Below are positions 1 to 9,415 of a stretch of 64,000 nt of DNA, piece by piece. The DNA is taken from NCBI GenBank assembly GCA_021234155.1, contig JAJEKV010000049.1, forward strand, positions 9,402,292-9,466,291, given 5' to 3'. Under the pieces are notes generated by a model. That model saw only the letters and a list, made by a program, of their open reading frames with translations. It did not search any database and had not been told where the DNA came from. Source of the stretch: Isoetes taiwanensis. Its lineage: Eukaryota > Streptophyta > Lycopodiopsida > Isoetales > Isoetaceae. Every line of letters begins with the position of its first letter. The first letter of the stretch is position 1. Position numbers and translations under genes: made by a program.

Positions 1-2
1 AA

Positions 3-1720
3 TGCGATACGTGTGAGGTGATCCATACAAACTTACTGAAGACCAAAGATGAAGGAGAGAGGAGGATGCTGCATGATGAAAGAAGAGCGCATAGACTAGA
101 GCAGGCCTCGTGTCGCACACAGTACTGGTCGTGGAGATTATACTCCCACAGGTATCCCGGCCAATATCTTTATATTATTCACGACAAAATGGATCAAGCG
201 AAAACAATGATTCCAAAATTGCAACAATCTGTGAAGTCTCTCTGGAGACTTGACAAGCTCAAAACGTCATTGACTGGTGCATTGACTCATGGTCATGGAA
301 ATGGAAGCTATGGAAACTTTGCCCTAGACTTATGGCCAGATGACTCTAACTTCCATGTAGGTTCTTTGAATAGCATCTTGAAGAGATTAGAGATGGGGCA
401 CGAGTATGCAGGAGGCCACCTATCAGTGCCTGAATCATCTGCTCCAAAATGGGTGTCCTCCTTGCGAGACACCACGGTCTTGGAGTCAAAGTTGTCACTA
501 TCCAATAGCAGCATACCTGCTAATTTGCCACAGGCAGAGGGACCATCATTGAAGCCTCTGCCCAAGATACTTTATTTGCAGCTGGATAATGCATCTAGAC
601 AGAACAAGAATAGGTATGTCTTCTCCTATCTTTCTTACCTAGTATATCTTGGTGTGTTTGAAGAGATTGAGCTAGGGTTCATGATGCCCGGTCATACACA
701 TGATGATATCGATGCCTTGTTTGGTAACTTCTCCACATCTTTAAAGAAGGCTAAGGTGCTCGCAATGCCAGAACTACTGTATGAATTCCACAAATGCAAC
801 TTGAATACACCTAATTATGCCCTATGTTGTTGACAAAGTTCCGGATTGGAAGGGTTTTATAGAAGGCTACATACCAGATGGGGATGATAGATTGACAGGT
901 CATACCACCCCTCTAACTTTCAGATTCGCTATGAATGGTGATTGGCCAGTCATGTATTACAAAACTCGACCCACTTACTTGGATTGGTTGCCTGCTGGTG
1001 GAATAAAGATGTGGAAAGAAAAAGAGGACGGGAAGCCCATGATGCCAGTTGGATATCCTAAGCTGCTTCCTCCCAAGAAATTGGTGCGAAACAGTATCCA
1101 CAAGCGCTTGTTCAACTAGTAACAAGGGTGCTCCAGAAACAGCCAAGTACTCGGCACAGTTCACATCCATGATTGAATATTGGATGAAACTCTTGCAAGA
1201 ACTGGGGAACGTCAGCAGTGACGAAGGCACTTATAATGACTTCTGGCCACGTACTAGGCAAGCGCGAGCTCCACCTGATGTAGCTGTAGTGGTGGAGCCA
1301 ATTGCTACTATCACTCCTCCTTATGTCGGCCCCTGGAAGGACAAACCTGTACCAGAATTCAATCCATACAAAGCTTTGAAGAAAGGTATGTTTATTATGG
1401 CACGCCCTGATGATGTGTTGTGCCCAACTTGGGTGGGCCTAGCTACTGAGGAGCCACAAATAGATGATAAGAAGGAGAACTTTGAGACTATTCTGGTGAC
1501 TTGGTGGGATCCAATCCCAGTGAGGAACCAAGTCTACCCAGCTAATTATGCCAATTGCTGGAAGAAGAGATGGAGGCCAACGACTGCAAGTGACCGCATA
1601 GAACTGGAGACTATCGACTACGCTTGGGAGCCATCAAACAAGAAGAAGATACCTAATACTATTAGGATACCCGTGCATGCTGCTGAGGCATATGTAGCAC
1701 TCGCAGGGGATGTCAACTAG
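3..1720 (+). pseudogene. DUF7869-like (DDE-type) transposase, 3' part, two frameshifts
   Basis: The frame is open from the window edge (CDTCEVIHTN, a CxxC metal-binding-like motif), so the true start lies upstream. Visible blocks are HDKMDQAK (about residue 55 of the first segment), LQLDNASRQNKNRY (about 190) and GHTHDDIDALF (about 225). This spacing of D, DN..QNKNRY and GHTHDDID is typical of DUF7869 proteins, which resemble DDE transposases. The reading frame changes near 820-830 (where PYVVDKVPDWKGF continues) and again near 1115 (where APETAKYSAQF continues), then runs to the stop at 1718-1720 with a Trp-rich C-terminal block (VTWWDPIPV). The two single-base shifts make this copy inactive unless they are sequence errors. 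The family call comes from remembered motifs, not a search; a transposase role is inference. Confidence 0.68.
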
Positions 1721-1955
1721 TGTATGAAAAAGAGTCATTCATGCAAGTGTACTAAAAAATGGTCCATAAGTTCAGGTATTGTCCATAATTAATGAAATTG
1801 TGTTTTTTAGCGTGAAAAAAGAATATGAGTTCTGCCAGGTGCTTTCTTTCAACCGGCCATGCCAAAGCCTGGCTGATAAGTAGTTGAGCCATTATTGTGG
1901 TATGGTTCCAAAAATCTGCATCATTCAGATCGGGTGCCCTTTTCCACTTTATGGC
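1721..1955. other. Convergent intergenic spacer with a 10-bp perfect inverted repeat
   Basis: The spacer lies between the ends of two convergent reading frames. CAGATCGGGT (1926-1935) and ACCCGATCTG (1958-1967) form a perfect 10-bp stem with a 22-base loop at the end of the minus-strand ORF. It could be a 3'-end or processing structure or a relic of a transposon terminus. No other structure is seen. Confidence 0.4.
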
Positions 1956-2345
1956 CTACCCGATCTGTATTTCGAAGGATAGAACATCAGCACAGGGAGG
2001 GTGCATCTGATGGCTAATGAATAATTCATATGGAGTATCCAAGTGCTCTAGACTGATGACCCTACATGTCATATTTGCAGGGGGTTTGTGTATCTTGAAT
2101 ACGTCGATCTCTATCTCAAAGCTGACCCCCAGAGGGTAAATTCTCTCTGTGTGCTTGATGTTCACTATGGCGCTCTGAGACAACTTGTGCTTGCTCTGTT
2201 GTGTTAGGTCGCCTGCAGATGGTATGGCCTTCCTAATTTGCATCGTTGATTCATTAGATTTAGATTCAGATCCAGTCTCTCTCTTCGAGCCCTGCGAGCT
2301 CCCGGGTAGAGTGGCTTGTCTGCCTCTTTTGGAGGAAGAACCAAT
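1956..2345 (-). pseudogene. C-terminal half of an unknown ORF split by the copia insertion
   Basis: The minus-strand frame reads GSSSKRGRQATLPGSSQG, then a Ser/Lys-rich stretch, then a more globular C-terminus (FEIEIDVFKIHKPP, ISHQMHPPCADVLSFEIQIG) before the stop. Upstream it runs straight into the copia LTR at 2346. Removing the copia element joins EPII (ending at 7058) in frame with GSSSKRG here, so the two pieces were one gene. I do not recognise the family. It converges on the DUF7869-like gene with about 235 bp between stop codons and could be the second gene of the same ancient DNA transposon, but that is inference. Confidence 0.5.
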
Positions 2346-2945
2346 TGTCAAGGTTGCACCAAGAAAGGGAGAGAAGGGGATGCACACCAATATCCGAGAG
2401 CGCAAGCTCCCCAAAACAAAGGCAAAATAGAATTGTATTCAATGTTATGAGATACATGAAGTACAATGATATAAACAAAACGGTGATACTAAGAATAGTA
2501 TTAGCCGTTCACCCACCGCCCACTAATAATAGCCGTTACCATAGCTACCAGGAACCAAGTTCCGAACTTGGTTCCCGTTCCCAACTCCGTTCCCGAGAGT
2601 CCAGAGTTCCGAGAACTCTTAGCCAAGTTCCCATAACGTCTGCTACGGGGAACTACGTTCCGGACGAAGTTCCCATAGATGGGAACTTGAGTTCCCGGTA
2701 GCAAATTTAATTAACCATTAAATTGATTTAATTACAAAGCAACAACAAAAAAAAATAAGTCAAATACAAAGAAAAGCTTCTTTTTCCCCTTTTTTGTGGC
2801 TTCTTTTTGGCGCCTGTCGACCGCCTGATCGATCTGCTGCTGTGATGTCTGCTGGATGGAAGTCTTGAATGAAGTCGGATCTCATTGCTCTGCAGCTCTG
2901 CTATCAAGCATCTCATTGGAAGTACTGCTATCAGCTCTGTTATAA

Positions 2946-2984
2946 GGTCTGCTATCAAGCTCTGCTATCAAGCTCTGCTATCGG
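2946..2984. repeat. 13-bp tandem repeat, about 3 copies
   Basis: Unit AGCTCTGCTATCA in consecutive copies inside the hAT element. Related CTCTGC(T)ATC words are scattered through about 2885-3030. Confidence 0.7.
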
Positions 2985-3787
2985 ATCCAACTCATCTCAT
3001 TGCTCTGCAGCTCTACTGTCGGATTGAAGCCAAGCCAGCCAAGCTCTAGCATGCTGTCGGATTGGTGAGGAGGAGCCCAATAAACGAATCTGCCCAAATC
3101 TGAAGGTAAGTTCATTCCTTTTATTTTGCAACATAATATCTCAAATCAAATGTATTTGATCGATTATTCAGAGTTTACGTTTGCACAAAGAGCATCCCAT
3201 AAAAAATCTACTGATAATGATTGTAGCTGATTGTAGCTGAATCATTAGAGAAGCTAACGGAACTCATTTGTTATACAGCTCATGGCATAGTACTGCGCGA
3301 CTTATTCTGAATAATATGTTGGCATCATTACAACATATTAGAGGAACTGTTCAACTGTCAGAGTTCCCCTAGCTCTGTCGCAGTAACTTCTCAGACATTT
3401 TAAGTTGGCAACAAGCAGAAAGATTTCAGCTGCAGGTGTGTATTTACAACCTATAACTTATATTTTCATCTATACACAGTCAAATTAACCTCAAGATTGA
3501 GATGTAAACTTAATCTGATCTGACTATCTATTAGAATTAATGCAGATCATGAATCTGTATCTATTTCTACAATAAAAAAGGCAACATTTCTAGAACATGG
3601 AACATAAAGTATTCTGCCCAGAATAGATGCCCACATCTTCTTGTATTCTAACTGCTGCACCTGTAGGCTGTAACATGTATAGTTAGTATTGAAGAAAAAA
3701 GAATATCCATATCTATCATAATCACTCTTATTAATGATGCCAGAATATCACTCATGGCCTACATTTCTTTGTACATTCATTTGTGTG

Positions 3788-3866
3788 CATGAAGACGAGG
3801 AAGCAGGTGAGGAAGAAGACCTTTGCGAGATTCTAGAAGTTGTCGAAGAACTTAATAGATAAAAGG
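3788..3866 (+). pseudogene. Possible 3' remnant of the hAT transposase
   Basis: A short plus-strand frame reads VHEDEEAGEEEDLCEILE and ends at a TAA. It is followed by GGTAAAC, a long T-rich stretch and TTTTGTAG, which looks like a plant intron. An acidic tail at the transposase C-terminus is common in hAT elements. Too short to be sure. Confidence 0.25.
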
Positions 3867-4504
3867 TAAACTTTCTTTTTTTTATCTATTCCTTAATTTT
3901 TATTGGTGATGATCTGAACTTAAAATTGAATTTGTTGTTTTCTTTTGTAGGGTGAAGAAAGTGAAACGATATTTTGAATCAAAAGGAAATGGAACTCTTG
4001 AACTAGTTGGAATAGTTACTATATTACTATATTCTAGTTCTAGTTATGTGTTTTCTACTTTATTATGTTTTAGATAATGATACTAGAAGTTTATCTATTT
4101 ACTTAAAATTGTTGTTTCCAAACTCTTGATGGAAGTCAAATAGTGGTTTTATCTTTTACGTTCACACATCACTATGTATTTCACTTTTTTCTATTCTAAG
4201 TGTTCTATGATGATCTACATGCAAAGGGAACTCCAAAACCGTTTGAATTTTTAAAAAATTCGAAGGTTGGACGTTCCCGTTCCCATCCGTTCCCGTTCCC
4301 GTTCCGAATTTTGGGTCCGAGTTCCCGTTCCCGTTCCCGTTCTGGGTAGCTATGGCCGTTACTTAGTTAGGTCGGTGCTCAGTGCTGATAAGGTGCTGAC
4401 TCTGTTCAGTTCAGCACTTTCTCAGCACCACTGTGCTGAGTGCTGAGTCACTGCTTCAACACTTCTAGCAAGATGGTGGTCTCGATATCATATATATCTT
4501 GACA

Positions 4505-4513
4505 CCCCTCCTT
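4505..4513 (-). other. Copia polypurine tract
   Basis: On the minus strand AAGGAGGGG lies directly against the TGTCAAG start of the 3' LTR, the expected place for the plus-strand primer. Confidence 0.7.
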
Positions 4514-4598
4514 GATGAGAGATCGCCATCTCCATGCTCAGCCTCCTCCGCCTGGAGATAAGATCTGAATCTTGGTCAAGACTGTCGCTTAATCAGGG

Positions 4599-4887
4599 TC
4601 ATCTGAAAAGCTCAAAAAACCAAGTTTGCATGAAGAGATCAGCTCTATTCTCTCTGATAGGTAAATAGACCTGCTGATCAACTACTGTATCAAGAACAAT
4701 AAGTCGATAGAGTTTGTCTTTGATATCCATAATTGTTTTGCCAAGAGGAACATGAAAACTATTTCCATGCATAGCCTCGATATAGGCAATAGAAGCATCA
4801 GATATGATTACTTCATTAAGACTTATGGATTCAACAACCATAAATGCAGCCACTCCAACAATGCTAGGTCGAAATTCTCCATGAAAA
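4599..4887 (-). pseudogene. Short unassigned frame at the 3' end of the copia internal region
   Basis: A frame of about 84 codons (AAFMVVESISLNEVII near the start, ADLFMQTWFFELFR at the end) lies between the gag remnant and the PPT. It may be leftover coding or 3' UTR. No family recognised. Confidence 0.25.
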
Positions 4888-5655
4888 TCAAACCTTAGCT
4901 ACCTTCGCTTGACCTTGATCAAGTGCTGCTAGAAGTAAAGAGTCAACTGCTCCTCCTTGCTTTGGAATCATGATCATATATGATGCATATTCAACTCCTT
5001 CACAATCAAGTGAATTAAGATCTCCTCCTTGATCTGGAAACAGAAAAGAGTTGAGTGCCATAAAAGGTGCTGGAAGTGTTGGAAGTGCTGTAAGTGCTGG
5101 AAGTTTCCATAATCCGAACAGAAAAATCAGTTGATCAGGTGTTAGAACCTGAGTGCCTCCTTGCATAAACGCTGCCAAAGTATCAAAAATGAATGCCACT
5201 TGATGAAGTGTCGCTACATTGCCTAAAAATGGGGAGAGGAACGCCACATCAAGATATCCTGGCTCAATGGCTGAGGTATCTATTAATCCTTGCTTGGAAG
5301 GTGCTGGAACATCAGAAATTGGCATCCATTTATTAGGTGCTACTACATCGTCTGATATCCAGAAAGTAGAAGGATCTAAATCCACTACTTCATGCTTAAT
5401 AGGAAGAGATAACCTGCTGCCAATGTGCTTCTCCTCCTCATCGTGCTCATCCCCATTTAGGATAGATTGAGTCTTTGAATGCCCTGCTACAAAGAGAGTG
5501 GCATGATTATCTTTACCTGCATCTTGCCTCATCATGATCTCCTCCTTAATAGAAGTGATTGCTTGATGGAAGCCCATATCCTTATCTTGCATGAAGCTGC
5601 TACACAAAGAATCAAATGCATTACGTAATGACCTGAGGAAGAAAAATAGTTGCAT
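4888..5655 (-). pseudogene. Copia gag, C-terminal part
   Basis: This 255-codon frame opens with LRSLRNAFDSLCSSFMQDKD followed by a helical segment with EEIMMRQDAGKDNHATLFVAG. It matches the usual copia/UBN2-type Gag pattern of LxSLPxxF...L..E. followed by a polar linker. No CCHC zinc knuckle follows, and the Pro/Leu-rich remainder is unlike Gag, so the downstream part may be divergent or rearranged. It is separated from the N-terminal gag piece by about 500 bp of non-coding sequence. Confidence 0.5.
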
Positions 5656-6157
5656 CGATTGTGAGGCAGATTCTGAATATTTTGCTACAGAGTACCTTTT
5701 ACCATGCCTTTTTCCTCTCTACAGCCGGCTTCTCTGCAGATCATACAATCACTCAAGAATCCATCTGTTCGCAGCTACAAAGTCTTAACGAATCGGGAAA
5801 AACGATTCAGAGCTCCAGCTTTTTTTTTAATGCTTCAAGGGCATTCTTACTTGCTTCTGTCGTTTTGTCCCCCAAGAATTACTGCCAAGAGACTCATAGC
5901 CTATAAAAAATAGTTCCACATCTACCATTCCATCGGCCCTCTTAGGATTAGAAGGAAATCACGATTTATGGCAAGGTAAGGATACTAGGGGGTTTGAATC
6001 TCGCCCTTTAACGCATGCCTCTATAAACAAGGTGCTGCGCACGAGGGGTTGCCCTCCGGTGGCTTGAGAGTGTGTTTTCATGGGTTCTGTTTCGTACTTT
6101 TGTGTTGGGTCTTGTTTATTTTATGTGGAGTTGTGTAAATGATATGAACGCAGGTTG
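5656..6157. other. Non-coding insertion between the two copia gag pieces
   Basis: No reading frame links the gag pieces across this stretch. It holds the perfect 7-bp inverted repeat AATCGGGAAAAACGATT-like loop near 5790-5807 and a B-box-like GGTTTGAATCTC near 5990. A short inserted element or an internal rearrangement is likely, but no TSD was found. Confidence 0.35.
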
Positions 6158-6671
6158 TCATTTTCTTAGCTCAAGAAGGTGCTCATTGTCTATTTGGACT
6201 CGAATATTTTGTTCTTCTGGAAGAACAAAAGCTTCAAAAGCTTCAATCTGCTGGAAGGTGTGCTTCATGTGATCCGAGAACTCGTCAAGACTTTCAGTAG
6301 TCTCGTCCAAGTACATATCCATCACCTCTGCATACAAGTGCCCAATCTTATGGGTCTTTTGGTCATGCTTCTCAACGAGAGCATGCCACAAATCGCGACT
6401 ATTCTCCTGCTAGAACTCATCAAGGATAGAGTCAGCTAAAGAGAGGCCGATATATCCCATTGCCTTGTCATCTCGGCGCTGCCAAGCATGCAAATCAGCA
6501 ATATTCTTGGCATCCGGCAGGTTCTTGGCCATTAACAATTCCCCAAACTCCTTCATCCTTGAGAATGAAGATCATTCCGCTTTTCCATTGCTGGAAACCT
6601 GTGCCGTCAAAGATTTGAATCGCATGAGCGCCAGGGAAGGTAATCTGGTTATAGCTTGCATCCTTCTCCAT
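6158..6671 (-). pseudogene. Copia gag, N-terminal part (UBN2-type)
   Basis: ATG at 6671-6669, about 40 bp after the PBS, gives MEKDASYNQITFPG and then FDGTGFQQWKSGMIFIL, the classic copia Gag start (F.G.NF..W...M...L). A frameshift near 6510 leads into LPDAKNIADLHAWQRRDDKA and ..LSLADSILDEF. An in-frame TAG near 6415 precedes LWHALVEKHDQKT and LDEFSDHMKHTFQQIEAF. Gag forms the cytoplasmic particle in which reverse transcription occurs; with these breaks the copy cannot make it. Confidence 0.7.
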
Positions 6672-6709
6672 TGCTGTGTTGATCTTGAATCAATCTCAGC
6701 ACACCTAGT

Positions 6710-6721
6710 GCTCTGATACCA
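6710..6721 (-). other. Copia primer binding site (initiator tRNA-Met)
   Basis: On the minus strand TGGTATCAGAGC lies immediately after the 5' LTR. It is the standard plant PBS complementary to the 3' end of initiator tRNA-Met and fixes the element as minus-sense. Confidence 0.9.
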
Positions 6722-7057
6722 TGTCAAGGTTGCACCAAGAAAGGGAGAGAAGGGGATGCACACCAATATCCGAGAGCGCAAGCTCCCCAAAACAAAGGCA
6801 AAATGGAATTGTATTCAATGTTATGAGATACATGAAGTACAATGATATAAACAAAATGGTGATACTAAGAATAGTATTAGCCGTTCACCCACCGCCCACT
6901 AATAACAGCCGTTACTTAGTTAGGTCGGTGCTCAGTGCTGATAAAATGCTGACTCTGTTCAGTTCAGCACTTTCTCAGCACCACTGTGCTGAGTGCTGAG
7001 TCACTGCTTCAGCACATCTAGCAAGATGGTGGTCTCGATATCATATATATCTTGACA
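6722..7057 (-). repeat. Copia 5' LTR
   Basis: 336 bp, TGTCAAG...CTTGACA, about 98% identical to the other LTR. It contains a hairpin-prone block (about 6922-7010) built of GTGCTGA/TCAGCAC words in both orientations. Confidence 0.9.
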
Positions 7058-7440
7058 TTAATAATGGGTTCTCCTATACGCTTGGCTGATTCACGGACAA
7101 CTTTCTCTTTGGAGGACTCTCCCTCTTCTTCACTGGATTCGAGTGACCTGGGTGTCTTCGACATGCCACCCAAGACAAGATTAGGTGTAGCTGCAATCAG
7201 TTTAACCTTAACAGGCGTCCTCAACTTCTTTAACACTGTTGGCATCTCCATGGCAGTGCTTTTTAGTTTCTCCTCAGCTTTTTTTGAGTCAACCTTCTTT
7301 GGATCCCCATATCTGGATTCAGCCACTTAGTATCATAAACTTTAGGTTGGGTTCATTGATTCCTAAAATGCGCTTCTCCTTCTTAAAGGTTTCTTGTCCC
7401 TTACTGGCGAATCCTTATTTCGAATTTTGTTTTAGCAAGT
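7058..7440 (-). pseudogene. N-terminal part of the unknown ORF split by copia
   Basis: The minus-strand frame contains KKVDSKKAEEKLKS, LKKLRTPVKVKLIAATPN and an acidic Ser/Glu stretch, then ends at ..KRIGEPII against the copia LTR, in frame with 2345. Upstream, KETFKKEKRILGINEPNL and KVYDTKWLNPDMG lie in other frames, so at least one or two shifts have occurred. The region is Lys-rich and probably disordered. It ends near 7440 where LINE sequence begins. Function unknown. Confidence 0.4.
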
Positions 7441-9039
7441 AGTCATGTCTACTTCTCTTTTGTCCTGATTGCTGATAAGGCTTCTTACAATAAAATTGAA
7501 CAATGGATCAGGGAGTATATCTGGCAGGGAACTCACTTGACCTCCTGGGAAGAACTGGCTTACAACAGGAAGGCTGGTGGTTTGGGATGCAAATCCCTCT
7601 TCCTTCAAGCCCAAGTCCTGGGAGCTAAGAATGTACGGAAAGCTATCTCGGGCTTTCAATCTCCTGCTATGGATTTTATCAGATTCTGGCTTAATAAAAG
7701 CAAATCATTATAAGCATGTGGTTCTCACTTACTCCCGGTTCCTAGGTAAGGATGGAAAGGGTGAGAGTCACTTCCCCCTTAATTGGTTTTTCAAAGTGAA
7801 AAGACGCTACAGAGTCTCCAAAATTTACCATGCCTGCCTTCCTGAGAAGGGTAGGAAGCATGCTTCTGTGTAGGGCCTCTTTCTTAAAAAGTTCAAAAAG
7901 ACTATGTCCTCTAGCTGGAATTCCTACTCCTGACTCAAGATCAAAGTTTTCTCTTGGCTTGTTCTTCATAATGCCCTTATGAGCAATACTAACATGATTA
8001 AAAGGAATTTTAAGTCTGTTCACAGCCCTATTTATTCTCTTTGCAAGGCCCAGGATGAATCGGTTCTGCAGATCTTGTTTCAGTATGCATTGTTTTTGGA
8101 GATGGTTCTTCCAACTTGGCCCCGAGATTAAACTTCCTGATATGGACTCCATTTCCAAAATTTCTCAATTTTTCCAACTCCAGTAGTCCAATGTCAACTC
8201 TACTGTCCTCCAATTGGCCTTATAGATTGCTTGGAAACATAGAAATAATGTGGCTCTGGCAAACAGAAAATGTGATCTCACTTGGATGAAGCTCAATTTC
8301 CAATTCGAGCTCATCAGATGTGCCTTAGCTCACAAGGCACTGAAATTAGAGAAGTTTGATACTGATTGGCTTCTTTGGGGGGATTTCAAGTCAGGTTTCT
8401 TCTTTGTGTATTTTGATTCTCTGATTGACCCGAATTCTATTGTGGATTGCAGCCTTCTTGAACAGTGTAGTGCAGGTGTCCAGGGGGACACGCTGCCGGA
8501 TGATGTGCCCACTCACCATTCTAGTACTCCTCGACAGGCTGCTAGAGCTACTTTCCGGCTCAAGTTTCTGCTTAAGGAGGCGTATAATGCACATATCCTC
8601 CATAAATACATTGGCTCTCATAATCATTTACTTACAGAGAACCAATTTATTTGTCTGCGCTCCATGTATTATTACCATAAAGGCAGATGTAAAGCTTGTG
8701 TTGGAGTTCTGTTGGATATAATCCAGGTTCCAGTTAATGAATTGCTTCTGCTCATCCCTTCTTAGGCATATTATCAATCCCTCTTGATTCTGCTGCTCCC
8801 TCCCTTTCCATGGTTGCCTCTAGCCCTCCTGAACCGACATCGGCCCCTGGTGGTGGAATTTGATTGTGATGGTGGATTCTATTTTTGGATCTAATTTTGA
8901 GAACAATATGTAAGCTATATATGATGACAGTCCTCTTGTATATCTTTTTCTTCCTTTTCTACTGTATAGGCTCCGAGACTTCATCTTGTATGTTTTAATT
9001 TATCATTAATATAATCCTTCCTTTTTCTGAAAAAAAAAA
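7440..9039 (+). mobile_element. 5'-truncated L1-type LINE with poly(A) tail
   Basis: Plus-strand coding remnants read YNKIEQWIREYIWQG..GGLGCKSLFLQAQVLGAKNVRK, the region after the RT fingers/thumb in plant LINE ORF2. Shifted pieces of a zf-RVT-like block follow (FHNALMSNTNMIKRNFKS, SLCKAQDESVLQILF) and then IAWKHRNNVALANRK. The element ends with AATATAATCC..TTTTTCTG and a 10-base poly(A) at 9030-9039, typical of plant LINEs. The endonuclease and RT catalytic core are missing. The 5' junction is approximate and no target-site duplication was recognised. Confidence 0.65.
8250..8765 (+). pseudogene. LINE ORF2 C-terminal frame
   Basis: An open frame of 171 codons continues from ALANRKCDLTWMKLNFQF to a stop at 8765 inside the LINE. 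It contains LKFLLKEAYNAHILHKYIGS and C-terminal VLLDIIQVPVNELLLLIPS. It probably represents the end of ORF2 rather than an independent gene; its Met is internal. Confidence 0.4.
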
Positions 9040-9410
9040 GGGGGATTCGTGTAAAACCGACACCTGTAGGACCGATATAGATAGGACGCTATTGCAGCCT
9101 GCTGGAATCCACAAGCCAAAAAGGCTTTCCATGACAGACTTCAGATATTTTTTGCCGTATGCTACTGCTCTAAAATCTGGAGACCTTCTGCTACCGCAAA
9201 ATCCGGACGTAAATAGACCTACTTGTTCTTGGACTTGGTGCTTGTTCTTGGATAGAGCAAAGGGCCTGCAAACGGATGAAGAGGCTAAGAAAGGCTAATG
9301 AAATGATGGGAAAGAAAAAAAAAATTTAAGGACATGGGATCGTTCCTGAGCTCCGACATGTAGCAAGATGGGAAAGAAAAAAAAAATTATTGAGAAGGGC
9401 ATGGGATCTT
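9040..9410. other. Spacer with a ~65-bp tandem duplication, target of the gypsy insertion
   Basis: No gene. A unit containing GATGGGAAAGAAAAAAAAAA, GGGATC.TTCCTGAGCTC and ATG.AGCAAGA occurs at about 9306-9369 and again from 9368. The second copy is interrupted at CCTGA by the gypsy element and resumes at 22452 as CCTGAGCTCTGGCATGCAGC. Confidence 0.6.
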
Positions 9411-9415
9411 CCTGA
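9411..9415. repeat. Gypsy target-site duplication, left copy (CCTGA)
   Basis: CCTGA here and at 22452-22456 directly abut the TGTGACG and CGTCACA ends. A 5-bp TSD is standard for Ty3/gypsy integrase. Confidence 0.9.

Larger units (their letters stand above)
2540..4354. mobile_element. hAT-family DNA transposon, 1815 bp, probably non-autonomous
   Basis: A perfect 8-bp TSD (GCCGTTAC at 2532-2539 and 4355-4362) flanks terminal inverted repeats CATAGCTACC (2540-2549) and GGTAGCTATG (4345-4354). Eight-base TSDs and CA..TG ends are the hAT hallmark. The 150 bp at the left end and the last 100 bp are packed with GTTCCC/GGGAAC hexamers, as expected for subterminal transposase-binding repeats. The uninterrupted LTR at 6722-7057 shows the empty site. 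The interior has no long ORF; only a short transposase-like 3' remnant may remain. Confidence 0.9.
2346..4504 (-). repeat. Copia 3' LTR, interrupted by hAT insertion
   Basis: The two pieces, 2346-2539 and 4363-4504, together reproduce the 336-bp LTR at 6722-7057. The interruption is the hAT element plus one copy of its 8-bp target duplication. Confidence 0.9.
2346..7057 (-). mobile_element. Non-autonomous Ty1/copia LTR retrotransposon (gag only), carrying a nested hAT
   Basis: LTRs of 336 bp each (6722-7057, and 2346-4504 after removing the hAT) start TGTCAAG and end CTTGACA. They differ at about 7 positions (about 2%), so the insertion is fairly young. The minus-strand order is 5' LTR, PBS (6721-6710), gag fragments, PPT (4513-4505), 3' LTR. 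No protease, integrase or RT is visible, so this copy could move only in trans. The flanks ATTGG (minus, by 2345) and ATTAA (by 7058) fit a 5-bp TSD with two transitions. The host ORF reads in frame across the empty site. Confidence 0.85.

Noticed and set aside
5960-6005. tRNA-derived SINE suggested by TGGCAAGGTAAGG and GGTTTGAATCTC
   Set aside because: A-box to B-box spacing is far too short and no tail or TSD was found.
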